Source: Deltaproteobacteria bacterium (GTDB lineage Bacteria > Lernaellota > Lernaellaia > JACKCT01). Taken from it: a stretch of DNA of 64,000 bases. Shown here piece by piece: positions 26,749 to 38,150 of the stretch. The notes beneath the pieces were generated by a model. That model was not told the DNA's origin. It saw nothing but the letters and a program-made list of their open reading frames with translations, and ran no database searches. How positions within the stretch are numbered: the first letter of the stretch is position 1; each line of letters begins with the position of its first letter. Location: the NCBI GenBank assembly GCA_027493875.1, contig JAOSJX010000004.1, positions 1-64,000 on the forward strand. The letters are read 5' to 3'. The position numbers and the translations under genes are program-made.

Positions 26749-29378
26749 TTGAGCGACTGGCCCGAACAGCCGGAATACATCAGGCGCGTCCGTTCGCCGC
26801 GGGACCGGGTCGTCCGGTTCGTCAATATCGCGTTGACGCTGGCCGCCGGCGCTTTGGTGGCGGTTTTTATTGTCGGGTTCATCATCTACCGCGTGATTTC
26901 GTCGGGCCTTCCGCAACTGGATACGCTGGCCGATTACCATCCGAATCTCGTGACGCGCGTCCTGGACGCCCAAGGCCGGCTCATGGGCGAATTCAAGTAC
27001 GAGAACCAGAGCCGTTACCTCGTGGCGATCGACCAGATTCCGAAACTGATGATCGACGCGTTCGTGGCCGTCGAGGACGAGCACTTTTTCGAGCACAAGG
27101 GGCTCGACTATCTCGGCATCGTGCGCGCCGCGTGGGAGAACTTCCGCGCGGGCGGCATCTCGCAGGGCGCGAGCACGATCACGATGCAGGTGTGCCGGTC
27201 GCTTCTGCTGACGCCGGAGAAAACCTACGAACGCAAGATCAAGGAAGCGGTGCTCGCCGGGCGCATCGAACGGCGATTTTCCAAGGACGAAATTCTCTAC
27301 CTGTACCTGAACCAGATCTCAAGCTCGGGCACGGCGCCTACGGCGTCGAAGCGGCGGCGCGGGCGTATTTCAACAAAAGCGTCGGCGATCTGCGTTTGGC
27401 GGAAATCGCGCTGCTGGTCGGTTTGCCGCAGGCGCCGTCGCGCTACAACCCCCACCGCTTTCCTGGCGTCGCGAAAGAGAGGCGCCGTCACGTCCTGGAC
27501 CGCATGGTGGCCGTGGGCAAGATCGACCGCGCGACCGCGGAAGCCGCGGACGCCGAGCCGATCACCCTGGCACCGGCCCGGGACGTGACGCGGGGAGGCC
27601 GCGCCTTACTACACGGAGCTCGTACGCCAATATCTTTTCAAAAAATACGGCGGCGAAACCGTGCTCAAGGGAGGGCTGACGGTCCGGACAAATTGCGACC
27701 TCGACGCCCAGCGGGCCGCCCGCCGCGCGTTGCGCGAAGGGCTGCACGATCTCACGCGACGCCAGGGTTATCCCGGGCCGATCCGCGCCGTGCCGGAAAG
27801 CGCCATCGACGAGACCGCGGACGCGCTTCGGCAGGCGCGGTATTTCAACCCGCCGGACGCGGGCGACCCGGAAAAGGGCGTGGTGCGTTCGGCGTCGGCG
27901 GGCGGCGCGGTGGTGGATGTGGGCGGCGAAACGGTCACGCTGCCGCCGGAAGGCGTGAAATGGGTTTCGCGCATTGTCCGGCGCGGCAAGCCGTCGAAGC
28001 TGGGGCCGTTTTCGAAAGTCAGTGACGTGGTCGCGCCGGGCGACGTGGTTCTCGTCGAACGCGCAAGCGCCGGCGCCAAGACCTGTTCGCTCGTGCCGCA
28101 TCCGGCCAGCCAGGCCGCGATCGTCGTGATGAGTCCGCACACCCGCGAGGTCAGCGTCATCGTCGGCGGCTACGATTTCGAGGAGTCGGAATTCAACCGC
28201 GCGGTGCAGGCGCACCGGCAACCGGGGTCGAGCTTCAAACCCATCGTTTACTCCGCCGCGCTCGACGCGGGCATGACCCCCGCGACGCACATCATGGACA
28301 CGGCGCTCGTGTTCGCCGACGGATGGCGGCCGCGGAATTACAGCGGCAAATTCAGCGGCGAGATGACGCTGCGGCAGGCGCTGACGAAATCGGTGAATAC
28401 GGTGACGGTGCGCGTCGCGCAGGCGATCGGGCCGGACTACATCGAACGCTTCGCCAAGCGGCTGGGCCTTCACAGCCTGGCGGGGTCGGATCTGTCGATG
28501 GCGCTGGGGAGCTATGAAGTGATTCCGGTGGAGCTGATCAACGCGTACGCCGTCTTCGCGTCGGGCGGACGTCTGGCGGCTCCGATCTACGTGCGTCAGG
28601 TGACGGACCGAAACGGCGACGTCCTGGAGGAAAACGTTCTGTCGCCGCTTGTCGAGCAGGCGCCGCCGCTGACGGGCGTGCCGGATTTGACCGAGCGGCG
28701 CAAGCGCGCGGGATTTCTGGAAGGCGATCCCGACGTGCTGTTTCCGGAACCGGAGCCGGGGCAGAAGGAATTTCTGGACGATTTCCAACTCGCGATGCGT
28801 ATCGAGGAGCTTTGAAGAAGAAGCCGCCGGCGCCGGAAAACCTGACGGAAATCCCCCTGCCCGATTACCGGCGGGACGAGAACGGACGCATCATCGCGTA
28901 TGAGGTGCTGAGCCCACAGACCTCCTATCTCATTACCAGTATCCTGAATTCTGTCGCGACGTCCGGCACGGGCGCGCGAAGCAACGTGCTGGGTAAAACG
29001 GTGGCCGGCAAAACGGGGACGACAAACAACAACGTGGACGCGTGGTTTATCGGATTTTCGCCGGACGTGCTCGCCGGGGTTTGGGTCGGCAACGACGCGG
29101 GCTCGCGCACGATCGGGCGCGGCGAAACCGGCAGCGCGGCGGCTCTGCCGATTTGGATCAAGTACATGCAATGGGCGCTCGCCGACGCGCCGAATAAGCC
29201 GTTCACCGTGCCGCGCGGCATCGAAACGGCGCGCGTCGATCCGGCGACCGGCCTGCTGGCCTACGAGGGACAGGGCGACGCGGTGACCGAATATTTCCGC
29301 GCCGGCACCGCGCCGACGGCCACGGCGCCGTCGCCGGACGAGCCGGATCCCGGCGCTTTTTACGAGATGGATTTTTAG
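26749..29378 (+). CDS. Class A penicillin-binding protein (PBP1A type), three frameshifts
   Basis: This is a bifunctional peptidoglycan synthase of about 875 residues. It has one N-terminal membrane helix, then a GT51 transglycosylase domain with VEDEHFFEHKGLD (catalytic Glu) and GASTITMQ. An OB-like region follows, then the transpeptidase domain with SxxK (GSSFKPIVY), SxN (KSVNTV) and KTGT (AGKTGTTNNN). Frame breaks near 27320, 27590 and 28812 can each be repaired (to LGHGAYGVEAA, PYYTELVRQ and EELLKKKPPAPENL). Because the gene should be essential or nearly so, they are probably errors. A TTG at 26749 with GGGAG upstream gives MSDWPEQPEY and is preferred to GTG 26716. Confidence 0.9.
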
Positions 29379-29382
29379 CACG

Positions 29383-30030
29383 ATGACGGCGCCGCTGTTT
29401 CCGATGTTTCTCAAGATCGCGGACAAGCCGTGCGTGGTGGTGGGCGGCGGCGAGATCGCGCGCGGCAAAGTCCGCTCGCTGACCGATTGCGGCGCGCGCG
29501 TCCGCGTGGTCGCGCCGGAGCTTCACCCGGAATTGGACGATCTTCAAAAAGCGGAACCGTTGAATGGACGGCCCGCGCGTACCGCGACGGCGATCTGGCC
29601 GGCGCTTTTCTGGCGGTCGTGGCGACGGACGACGAGGCGGTCAACGCCGCCGCGCGCGCCGAGGCGGAACGCGAGGGCGTGCTCGTCAACGTGGTGGACC
29701 GTTACGCGCTGTGCGATTTCATCTATCCGTCGGTCGTGCGGCGGGGCGAATTAACCATCGCCGTCTCAACCGGCGGCCGTGTTCCCGCCCTTTCCCGCTA
29801 TCTCCGCGAGGAGTTGGAATTGATGATCGGGCCCGAGTACGAATCGCTGACGCGCCTTCTGGGCGAAGCGCGCGACCGGCTGATGGCCGAGAAAACGCTG
29901 GGCTACGACGAGCGCCACACGGCGCTGCGCGAACTCCTGGACGGCCCGCTGCGCGGTCATCTGCCGGGCGCACCGCCTGGACGAGGCCGAGCGCCTTGTC
30001 CGGGACTTTCTCAAAAATCGCGAAGGCTGA
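29383..30030 (+). CDS. Precorrin-2 dehydrogenase / sirohydrochlorin ferrochelatase-type protein, two frameshifts
   Basis: It oxidises precorrin-2 to sirohydrochlorin with NAD for siroheme. The N-terminus MFLKIADKPCVVVGGGEIARGK is the Rossmann fold of CysG(N)/SirC/Met8 proteins, and RRGELTIAVSTGGRVPALSRYLREELE is the second family motif. Shifts near 29553 (AAAAA run) and 29965 interrupt it; repaired, the tail reads HRLDEAERLVRDFLKNREG. It is about 215 residues, the length of SirC-type proteins without a methylase domain. It starts five bases after the PBP1A stop and is followed by hemC and a cobA/hemD fusion, so the context fits siroheme synthesis. Confidence 0.85.
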
Positions 30031-30042
30031 TAAAAGGACGTC

Positions 30043-30988
30043 ATGATCGAGATTCTTATCGCAAGCCGCGGCAGCCGTCTGGCGCTCTGGCAATCGGAGC
30101 ACGTGCGCGATCTTCTGAGCGCGCGTTTTCCGGAACACACGTTTCGGATCGAGATCATTCACACCAAGGGCGACAAGATTCTCGACGTCGCCCTGTCGAA
30201 AATCGGCGACAAGGGTCTGTTCACCAAAGAAATCGAAGCGGCGCTTCTGGACGGCCGCTGCCGCTTCGCGGTGCACAGCCTCAAGGATATGCCGACGAAG
30301 GTGCCGGACGGGTTGACGCTGGGCGCGATCACGAAGCGTCACGACATGCGCGACGCGTGGGTGTCCAAGGACGGCACGGCGTTTCGCGACCTGCCGCAAG
30401 GCGCCGCGATCGCGACGGGCAGCCTGCGCCGCCGTTGCCAACTCTGGGCGCACCGCCCCGATCTCGATATTCGCGAAATCCGCGGCAACCTCGACACGCG
30501 CCTTCGCAAGCTCGACGACACGGACGACCTGCGCGGCATCGTGCTCGCCGCGGCCGGCCTCGAACGGCTGGGGCTCGACGCGCGGATCACGCACAAGTTC
30601 GAGCCGGAGGACATGTTGCCCGCCGTCGGGCAGGGCGCGCTCGCCATCGAGTGCCGCGCGGACGATGCGGAAATTCTGGAGATCCTCGCGGCGCTCGACG
30701 ATCCGGAGGATGCGCGCGTCGGCCACCGCGGAACGCGCGCTGCTCGCGAAACTCGAAGGCGGCTGTCAGATCCCGATCGGCGCGTACGGACGTCTCGAAG
30801 GCGGGCGGCTATTTCTGGACGCGCTCGTCGGCAGCCTCGACGGCCGGCGCGTGATCCGGAACAAGGTCGACGGCGCTCCCGAGGACGCGCATGCGCTCGG
30901 CGTCGAACTGGCCGAGCTGCTTCTGGCCGCCGGTGCCGGCCCGATCCTCGCCGAGATTTTTGAAAGACGCGCCAAGGTGACCCCATGA
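30043..30988 (+). CDS. hemC: Hydroxymethylbilane synthase (porphobilinogen deaminase), one frameshift
   Basis: It joins four porphobilinogen units into hydroxymethylbilane. The motifs SRGSRLALWQ, HSLKDMPT, GSLRRRCQL and GNLDTRLRKL are intact. The Cys that carries the dipyrromethane cofactor is in EGGCQIPIGAY. One extra base near 30718 shifts the frame between DDPEDARV and ATAERALLAKL. Since haem and siroheme are usually needed, this is probably an error. Repaired length is about 314 residues, normal. It lies 12 bp after the SirC-type gene and overlaps the next gene in ATGA. No hemA or hemB is present here. Confidence 0.94.
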
Positions 30989-32509
30989 TCGGCACGGTGT
31001 ATCTGGTGGGCGCGGGACCGGGCGACCCCGGCCTCATCACCGTGCGGGGTCTGGCCGTTTTGCGCGGCGCGGACGTCGTCGTTCACGACCACCTCGTTCC
31101 CCGCGCGTTGCTGGCCGAAGCGAAACCCGGCGCGGAAATCGTTTACGCGGGCAAACGGGCGGCGGATCACATCATGCGCCAGGCGCGCATCAACGAGCTG
31201 CTGGTGGAACGCGCGCTTGCGGGGCTCGCCGTGTGCCGCCTCAAAGGCGGCGATCCCTTCGTGTTCGGGCGGGGCGGCGAAGAGGCGCTGCATCTCGCGG
31301 AACACGGCGTACCGTTCGAAATCGTCCCCGGCGTCACCGCCGCCGTCGGCGTTCCGGCCTACGCGGGTATTCCCGTCACGCACCGCGCGTTCTGCGCGTC
31401 CGTTTCGATTTCCACCGGTCATGAAGATCCCGAAAAAGACGGGAGCGACATCGATTGGACGGGACTCGCCGGGCCGAAAAAAACCGTGGTTTTCTACATG
31501 GGCGTGCGAAACCTCGCGAGCATCGCGGCGAAGCTGACGGAGGCGGGCCTTGCCGGCGACACGCCCGCGGCGCTCGTTCACCGCGGCGCGACGGCGCAAC
31601 AACGCACGGCCGTCGGCACGCTGGCCACCATCGCGCGGATCGCGGAGACGGAGAAGTTCGAGCCGCCGTGCCTGATCGTGGTGGGCGAGGTGGTGCGTCT
31701 GCGGGAGAAACTCGCGTGGTTCGAAAACCGTCCGCTCTTCGGGCGGTCGGTCGTCCTGACGCGCCCGCGCGAACGGGGCGGGCTTTTGAAAGACGCCCTA
31801 GCCTCGCGCGGCGCCCACGTCATCGAGTTTCCCACGATCCGCATCGTGCCGCCGGAGGACGGCGCGCCGCTTCGAGACGCGGCGGCGCGCGTTGACGAAT
31901 TCTACGGGCTGATCGTCACGAGCGCGAGCGCCGTCGAACCGTTTTTCGAGGCGCTGTTGGCGACGGGGCGCGACGCCCGCGCGCTGGCCGGTCTTTTGGT
32001 CGCGGCGGTCGGTCCGGCGACCGCGGAGGCGCTGCGCGCGCGCGGCATCGTTCCCGACCTTCTTCCCGAAAAGGCGCACGCCGAAAGCCTCGCGCAAGCG
32101 CTGGCTTCCCGCGGCGGTCTCGCCGGCAAACGCTTTTTGTTTCCGCAAGGCGATTTGGCGGGCGACGCGCTCGCGCGCGCGCTGGAAGCGGAGGGCGCGT
32201 CCGTGACCGGCGTCGTCGCGTACCGCAACATTCCCGAAGCGTGGAACGGCCGCGCCGTCGCGGCGCTGTTCGAGGAGCGGACGCCCGACGCCGTGGTCTT
32301 CACCAGTCCGTCCACCGCGCGCAACCTCGCGGCGTGCCTTGGGACCGAACGGTATGAGCGGTGGAAAAGTTCTCCCTGCGTGTTCGCGTCGATCGGCCCC
32401 CGTAACGACGCGGGCGATGAAGGAGTTGGGGCTGCCCGTCGCCCGTGAGGCCGATCCGCATACCGAAGAAGGACTATTGTCGGCGATCGACGGCGCGCTT
32501 CGATCCTGA
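30985..32509 (+). CDS. Fused uroporphyrinogen-III methyltransferase / uroporphyrinogen-III synthase
   Basis: This is a two-domain protein of about 507 residues. Residues 1-245 are a CobA/SUMT methylase that makes precorrin-2 (VYLVGAGPGDPGLIT, LKGGDPFVFGRGGEEA, PGVTAAVGVPAYAGIPVTHR). Residues 255-507 are HemD, which closes the tetrapyrrole ring (SVVLTRPRERGG, VTSASAVEPFF, VFTSPSTARNL). A CCCCC run near 32398 shifts the frame; the repaired tail reads VTTRAMKELGLPVAREADPH. This cobA/hemD fusion next to hemC is a known arrangement in deltaproteobacteria and clostridia. It lets one protein both make uroporphyrinogen III and commit it to siroheme. Confidence 0.93.
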
Positions 32510-32517
32510 CGGAACCC

Positions 32518-32775
32518 TCACGGCACCTCATTCGGCTCCGGCGGGTCGCCTTCCGCTTCTTTCTCCGTCTGCTCGTTTTTGCGCTGCTCGACGACGTGTT
32601 TTTTTGACGGTTCCAACATGGATTGCAGTTCGAGCAGCGCGTTGCCGACGGTTCCGGGAGACGCTTTGCGTTTGCGCCAGTAGATCAGCCCGCGTTTTTC
32701 GAGGGCGAGCAAGAGGCGGTCGACGACGAGAAGCGCGACGACGACGATCGCGATTTTGACGATCCAGCCGAACAT
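32518..32775 (-). CDS. Small single-pass membrane protein of unknown function
   Basis: This is an 85-residue protein with one N-terminal membrane helix (residues 4-24), a basic stretch (EKRGLIYWRKRKASPG), a short helix (TVGNALLELQSMLEPSKKHVVEQR) and an acidic tail. The helix block recalls the DUF6191-type proteins, but I am not sure. It starts 10 bp after the small protein behind the NSS transporter, so it is likely the last gene of that operon. Function unknown. Confidence 0.65.
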   Translation of the reverse strand: MFGWIVKIAIVVVALLVVDRLLLALEKRGLIYWRKRKASPGTVGNALLELQSMLEPSKKHVVEQRKNEQTEKEAEGDPPEPNEVP

Positions 32776-32784
32776 GTTTCACGA

Positions 32785-33256
32785 TCAATCGTCCGCGAGC
32801 ACGTGATCCGATCCTTCGTGGACGAAAGGTGATTTGGTGTAAACGACGTAAATCGACCACGCCATGCCGCCGAAAAGAATCACGCCCGCGAGGAGCATGA
32901 CGATCATGCCGCGCAGCGGAAACCCGTCGAAGCGCGTGGCGACGTTTTTTGTGGCGACGGGTTTGGCGTCGGGGGCGGCCGGGACCGCGTCAAGCTGCGT
33001 GATGCCGGCGTATTGCGGCGTCCAGGCGACGGTGCCGGCGGCCGAGAACGCGCCGACGGTGACCGTTTCCGCGGTCTGACTGTTGGGCCGGTAGGTAACG
33101 CGGAGTTCCAGATCCGCGGTGTCCGCTCCGTCGATGCGGACGACCGCGTTTTCCATTTTCAGCGGATAGGCCGGCTCGACCGTCAGCGACGCGGCGAGGG
33201 GACACGGCGGGCGCGGCCAGCAGGAGCGCGATCAGGATCAACGTCGTCGTTTTCAT
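32785..33256 (-). CDS. Exported single-pass protein coupled to the NSS transporter (frameshifted)
   Basis: The start ATG at 33256 overlaps the transporter stop (TGATG). A signal peptide (MKTTTLILIALLLAAPA) is followed by a frame break near 33195. The next frame encodes a small beta-rich outside domain (AVVRIDGADTADLELRV) and one membrane helix near the C-terminus (MIVMLLAGVILFGGMAWSIY). It is about 156 residues. The terminal helix with GGMAW resembles the small MetS-type subunits that accompany some bacterial NSS transporters. I infer it is an accessory subunit, though the extra outside domain is unusual. Confidence 0.6.
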
Positions 33257-34779
33257 CACGCGCCCTCCTCCGCGCCGCGCAGGCCGGTCAAAACCCACGC
33301 GCCGATCAGCGTCAACGCGAGCCAACCGACGAGTGCCAGCACCCATAGGAAGCTCATGCCGCCGAAGTCCATTTTCGTGCCGTAGATGCCGTCGGCGAGC
33401 TCTTTGACGATATTCGAGACGAGAATGAACAGAACGATCGCCGGGACGACAAAGCGGATCATGACCTTGTAGCCGTTGCCGAGCTTGATGAACGAGGTCT
33501 CGTTGATGTGCGCGATGACCTTGTCGATATCGTAAACCCATCCGACGAGGACGCATTCGAGGAGCCCGCAGATCATGAGGCCGTAGCCGAAGACCCAATG
33601 GTCGAAAAGGTCGAGCAGCGACAGCCCGAGGGTCCCGTCCGGAGTTGAGCCCCGGGTCGATGACGGTCGGCCACGCGAAGACCGTGGAGCCGCCGAGGCC
33701 CACCGCGCACGCGACGCCGACGACGGCGCGCCGCGACGCGTTGCGGAATTTATCGAGAATCGAGCTGATGAGCGCTTCGACAAGGGAGACGGAACTGGTG
33801 AGTCCCGCGAGCAGCAACAGCGTAAAGAACAAAACGCCGAAGAACGCCACGCCGAACGGAAAATTCGCGATACCCTCCGGCACCACGAAAAACATCATCG
33901 ACAGCGTGCTGGCCTTGGGCGCGATGGCGAAGGTGAACAGCAGGGAGAAAATCGCGAGGCCCGCGATGAACTCGAAGGCGCAGTTCATGAAACAGATCGA
34001 CGTGGCGTTGGTGACGTCGTCGCTTTTTTCGGGAGATAACTCGCGTAGGCGGTCATGATGCCGAAGCCGAGGGAGAGTGTGAAGAACATTTGCGAAAACG
34101 CGCCGCGCCAGACCTCCACGTCCGTCATGACGGAAAAATTGGGCGTGAAGAGCAAGTAGAGCCCTTGCACGCCGTTGTCGAGCGTGAGGCCGCGGACGAT
34201 GAGCACGATCATGAACGTCCACATGAGCGGCACGAAAACCTTGACCGTCGCCTCGATGCTCTTGGTGCCCCAAAAGACGATGATCATGTTGAGCGCCCAG
34301 ACGAACGCGACGTAGATGACCGTCTCGTATTCGGAGATCATGTTGAAGAAGTAGCTCATCGAATTCGACAGCACGCCCGCGCCGATTCCGAACGCGTCGA
34401 CGGCGGAGGCCTGCCACAGCCCCTTGAACGAGCCGACGAGCATGCCGACCGCCCACGCCAGGATCGTGATGTAGTACATCGTGATGATCGTGGCGTTGAG
34501 GATACCGAACCAGCCGGCGAACTCGCCGCGCCGGCCGGACATCTGGCGCAGCGATTCGGGCAGCGCGCGGCCGGTGAAGCGCCCGATGCCGAGTTCCAGA
34601 ATCATGATGGGAATGCCGATCGCGAACAGGGCGATGAAATACGGCACGTAAAAGGCCCCGGCGCCGTATTTGTACGCGTTCGCGGAGAAGAAAACGATGT
34701 TCCCAAGCCCGATCGCGCTGCCCGAGGCGGCGAGGATAAAGCCGATCTTGCTGCGCCAGGTGCCGCGGTCACCAGCCAT
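33256..34779 (-). CDS. Neurotransmitter:sodium symporter (NSS/SNF) family transporter, two frameshifts
   Basis: This is a sodium-coupled amino-acid or amine importer of the LeuT fold. TM1 has the unwound sodium/substrate segment FILAASGSAIGLGNIVFF. About 11-12 membrane helices follow over about 507 residues. Shifts near 34030 (TTTTTT run) and 33640 break the frame; repaired, they join SYLPKK to SDDVTNATSICFMNCAFEF and DPGLN to DGTLGLSLLDLFDHW. The ATG at 34779 follows GGGAG. Two small membrane proteins follow at once. The substrate is unknown; methionine/alanine uptake (MetP-like) is one option because of the small partner. Confidence 0.88.
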
Positions 34780-34819
34780 GCGTTCTCCCGCTGCGTGGAT
34801 CGTGGGGGTTCCGGTATGA

Positions 34820-34846
34820 ATTATCGGAGAACGGCCGAGGCGTCAA
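34820..34846 (-). promoter_or_regulatory. Possible promoter of the NSS transporter operon
   Basis: On the minus strand: TTGACG, a 15-base spacer and GATAAT, 41 bases before the start. The spacer is shorter than ideal. Confidence 0.35.
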
Positions 34847-34889
34847 CGAACAATTGAGCGGAACGGGCGTCTCATGATACACGCGGCGC

Positions 34890-35957
34890 ATGCGTATTCA
34901 GGAGATCGGCCGGCGCCTCGTCGTGGGTTTCGACGGCCCGGACGTCGGCCTCGAAATCCGCTTCGCGCTGCGCGATCTGGGCGCGGGCGGCGTCATCCTC
35001 TTCACGCGCAACTACGAGGAGCCCGCGCAACTGCTCGATTTGGTCCGGCGGTTGCGCGAGCTGTGCGTTCATGACCGTTTGTTCGTGAGCGTGGATCAGG
35101 AAGGCGGCACGGTGCAGCGGCTTCGCGGCGCGTTTACCACGTGGCCGGATATGGCGTCGTTCGCCGAGTACGGCGACCTCGAAGAAGTGCGCCGGTTCGC
35201 GCGCTTTCTGGCCCAGGAGCTCGCCGCCGTCGACATCGACTGGAATTTCGCGCCGGTGTGCGACGTGCATTCCAATCCGGACAATCCGGTGATCGGCCGC
35301 CGCGCGTTCGCGTCCGACGCGGAGACCGTGTCGCGCTACGCCGCCGCGTTCATCGAGGAAACGCAGCGCCAGGGCGTGATGGCCTGCGCGAAACACTTTC
35401 CGGGACACGGCGACACGGCGCAGGATTCGCACCTTACTCTTCCGATGATGGACGCCGACGCGCCGCTGATTGAAGAGCGCGAACTCGCGCCGTTTCGCGC
35501 CGCGGCCCGCGCGGAGGCCGCCTCGATCATGACGGCGCACGTCGTTTATCCGGCGTACGAGGAATCGCTGCCCGCCACGCTCTCAAAGAAAATCATCGGC
35601 GGTCTCGCGCGGGCTTTGCCGTACGACGGCTTGATCGTGACGGACGACCTGGAGATGGCGGCGGTGGCGTCGCATTTCGATCCCGGCGAGGCGGCGGTGC
35701 TCGCGCTGAACGCGGGATGCGACGCGCTGCTGTGCTGCAAGAACGTCGGCCGGCAAGAGGAAATCGTGCGCGGCGTTTTCGACGCCGTGCGCGCCGACCG
35801 GATCGAACACGAAACGCTGCTTGACGGCGACAAACGCCTGCGACGAGCGCACGCGCGTTTCGTCAATCGCCCCCGTCCTCCGCTGAGCGTTATCGGCCGC
35901 GAGGAGCACCGCGATCTCGCCGAGCGCGTGCGCGCGGCGTCGGACGCGCGACGTTAA
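34890..35957 (+). CDS. nagZ: Beta-N-acetylhexosaminidase, GH3 (NagZ type)
   Basis: It removes N-acetylglucosamine from muropeptides during cell-wall recycling. The GH3 barrel of 355 residues has VSVDQEGGTVQRL, KHFPGHGDTAQDSH (the His/Asp pair specific to NagZ-type enzymes) and VTDDLEMAAV, where the first Asp is the nucleophile. There is no signal peptide, so it is cytoplasmic. The ATG 34890 has only a weak ribosome-binding site. It stands alone, divergent from the transporter and convergent with a hydrolase gene. Confidence 0.92.
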   Translation: MRIQEIGRRLVVGFDGPDVGLEIRFALRDLGAGGVILFTRNYEEPAQLLDLVRRLRELCVHDRLFVSVDQEGGTVQRLRGAFTTWPDMASFAEYGDLEEVRRFARFLAQELAAVDIDWNFAPVCDVHSNPDNPVIGRRAFASDAETVSRYAAAFIEETQRQGVMACAKHFPGHGDTAQDSHLTLPMMDADAPLIEERELAPFRAAARAEAASIMTAHVVYPAYEESLPATLSKKIIGGLARALPYDGLIVTDDLEMAAVASHFDPGEAAVLALNAGCDALLCCKNVGRQEEIVRGVFDAVRADRIEHETLLDGDKRLRRAHARFVNRPRPPLSVIGREEHRDLAERVRAASDARR

Positions 35958-35967
35958 CCGAAGCTTT

Positions 35968-37168
35968 TCATCGGCCCGTCAGTTTGCTCGCGAAAAACGA
36001 AACGACTTCGTTTTCATAGGACAGGTCACCGTCGCGAAATCCGTAGGGGAGCATCAGGACGTCGGCGCCGGCGGTGGAAAAATCGTTGACGGCGCGCGAG
36101 TAGGGAAAAAGCGGCGGCGCCTGCGTGACGAACACGGAATTTTCGTTCGCGGCGCTCACGGGATAAACGCCGAGGTATTCCGTGATCTGATCGCCGGCGT
36201 AGGCCCGGATTTTGCCGCGCAGAAGGCGGAGGGCGATGTTGGCCGTGGTGCTTCCCGACGAATGACCCAGGAGGCCGATCGCCTCCGCGTCGACCGGCCC
36301 GTTCGGCAGCAGGCTCAAAAACGAGAGATATTTGTGCGCGAGCAACGTTTCGTAAACGTGCAGGCCCAAAACGTGAAAGCCGCGGTGCAGAAACCGCAGC
36401 ACGGTTTCCGGTTCGTGCGGCGCGCCGCCCAGCGCGCGGGACGAGAGGACGAGCACCGCGATTCCCTCGGCGACGAGCCGCTTGCCGAAGAATTGGTCAA
36501 AAAAAGTTTCGGGCGCGTCGAAGTGGCCGTGCAGCGCGATGATCGCCGGACTTTTTCGGCGCGCGGGCACGGGCGCGACGAGCAAGGCGCGAAAGTCGCC
36601 GACGAAGGGATCGGAAAAAATCAGTTCGCGGGTCTCGCCGTCGCCGCTCCGCGTCGCGGCGACCGTCGTGACGGTCAGCGGACGTTCGTCCAAACCGTCG
36701 ACCAGAAATTCGATGTTGAGCGCCGCGATCAGGCGGCGCCTCAGCGCGCCCGCGTTCAAGGCTTCCGGCGCGTAACCCCTCTTAAAAATATCGTGCTGCC
36801 ACTCGTTGATTTCACCCAGCGTCCGCGGGACGGCATCGGCGTCCGCGCGGTCGAGAAAAAGCGCGGTATCCGTCGGTGCATTCGCCGGCATCCCGCGTAC
36901 AGGGCCACCCCTTGCCGAGCGCCGTGCATTCGGTGACGCGGTAGGGATTGGTCCGGGTAACCTCCGCGGCAACGCACGTGCCGTTCTTTTCGAGGAGGCG
37001 GCGCGAATAGCCGGCGCGGTAGACGGCGGTTGTTTCGGGACGCGGCGACGACGCCGGCCGGTTCGGGTCTTTTTCAACGGCGCCGCGCGCGAGGAAATAG
37101 AAAAGCGCCGCGACCGCGGCGACGCCCGCCGCGGCCAAGGCCGCCGACAGGACGGATTTTGCGTTCAC
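35968..37168 (-). CDS. Membrane-anchored alpha/beta hydrolase (frameshifted)
   Basis: GTG 37168 overlaps the ArsA stop in GTGA and begins MNAKSVLSAALAAAG, with a signal anchor (residues 5-26). A Cys-containing segment follows (KNGTCVAAEV, GWPCTRDAGECTDGY). A TTTTT run near 36865 shifts the frame. The rest is a dienelactone-hydrolase or acetyl-xylan-esterase-like fold: PAIIALHGHFDAPE near the oxyanion side, LLGHSSGSTTANIALR (nucleophile Ser) and LPYGFRDGDLSYE. It is about 400 residues, extracytoplasmic. Its operon partners are arsA-like and psd genes. Confidence 0.7.
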
Positions 37169-38150
37169 TGCTCGAGGCTCGCTTCTCCGCAAAGCCGATC
37201 GATCGTCCGGGCCAGTTCTTCGAGCCCCTCGCGGTCCATGGGCTCCCGATAAAGATAGGGCAACTCGGCGAAGTCGGCGGCGATTTGTTCCCGCGCCCGC
37301 GCGATGTAGTTTTCGGCCAGCGCGCGCCGCGAACGCACCATCTCCGCGGCGGCGAAGAGCCGTTCCGGATCGCCCGGAAGTTTTTGGCGAGCGCGGCCAT
37401 GCGTTTTTATCGGCGCGCCACGCCGCGAGCGTCTCCCATTCGCCGTCCGACGGCCGCGCGTCGGGCATCATGTTGACGAACACGCACCCGAACGGCACGA
37501 GGAGTTGATCCTTGGCGGCGCGGTGAATTTCCACGGCCTCGTTGACGGCCATCTCCTCGGGCAGCGTCACGACGTTGAGCAGCGTGCGGTGCGGGTCGAG
37601 CAGCAGCTTGCGCACTTCCTGCGTGTAGTGGCGGATGGGGCCGTATTTGAGCGTGTCGATCACGGCCTGCGGCACGCGCAGGAAACTGATGCTGTGGCCG
37701 GTGGCGGGCGCGTCCACGACGAGCAGATCGAAGGCCGGCTCGCCGGTGCGTGCCGAGAGTTTTTCCTGTTCGAGCTTCCAGATTTTTCCGAGGGTGATGA
37801 GCTCGCGCCAGCCGGGCGCCGCCTGCGTGAGATAGCGGATGACGTCGGCCTGCAAGAATTTTTTTCGCGGCCCACTCCACTTTCAAGTTGATCGTGAGAT
37901 ATTCCTGCAGCGCGAGATACGGATCGAGGCGCAGGATCGACAGGCGGTCCTCGACCGGCGTCAGTTCGTAGACGGGAATTTTACGGGCGAAGAGTTTTTC
38001 GAGGTTGTCGGTGACGCCGATCTCGATCAGCACGACGCGCAGCCCGCGCGCGACACCGGCCAGCGCGAGGGCGGACGCGACGGTGGTTTTGCCGACGCCG
38101 CCTTTGCCGGTCACGAACAACAGCCGCCGCGTGAAAAGCGTTTTACGCAC
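37165..38150 (-). CDS. ArsA/Get3-family ATPase (frameshifted)
   Basis: This is a cytoplasmic deviant-Walker ATPase. The P-loop is LLFVTGKGGVGKTTVASALA and the switch block VVDAPATGHSISFLRVPQ is typical of ArsA/Get3. Single-domain length is about 328 residues after repair. Shifts lie near 37862 (A-run: VEWAAKK to QADVIRYL) and 37410; the tail reads KLPGDPERLFAAAEMVRSR to CGEASLEQ. There is no arsB or other arsenic gene, so arsenite export is unlikely. Many bacteria have such orphan ArsA homologues of unknown client. It overlaps psd upstream by eight bases and the hydrolase downstream by four. Confidence 0.82.
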
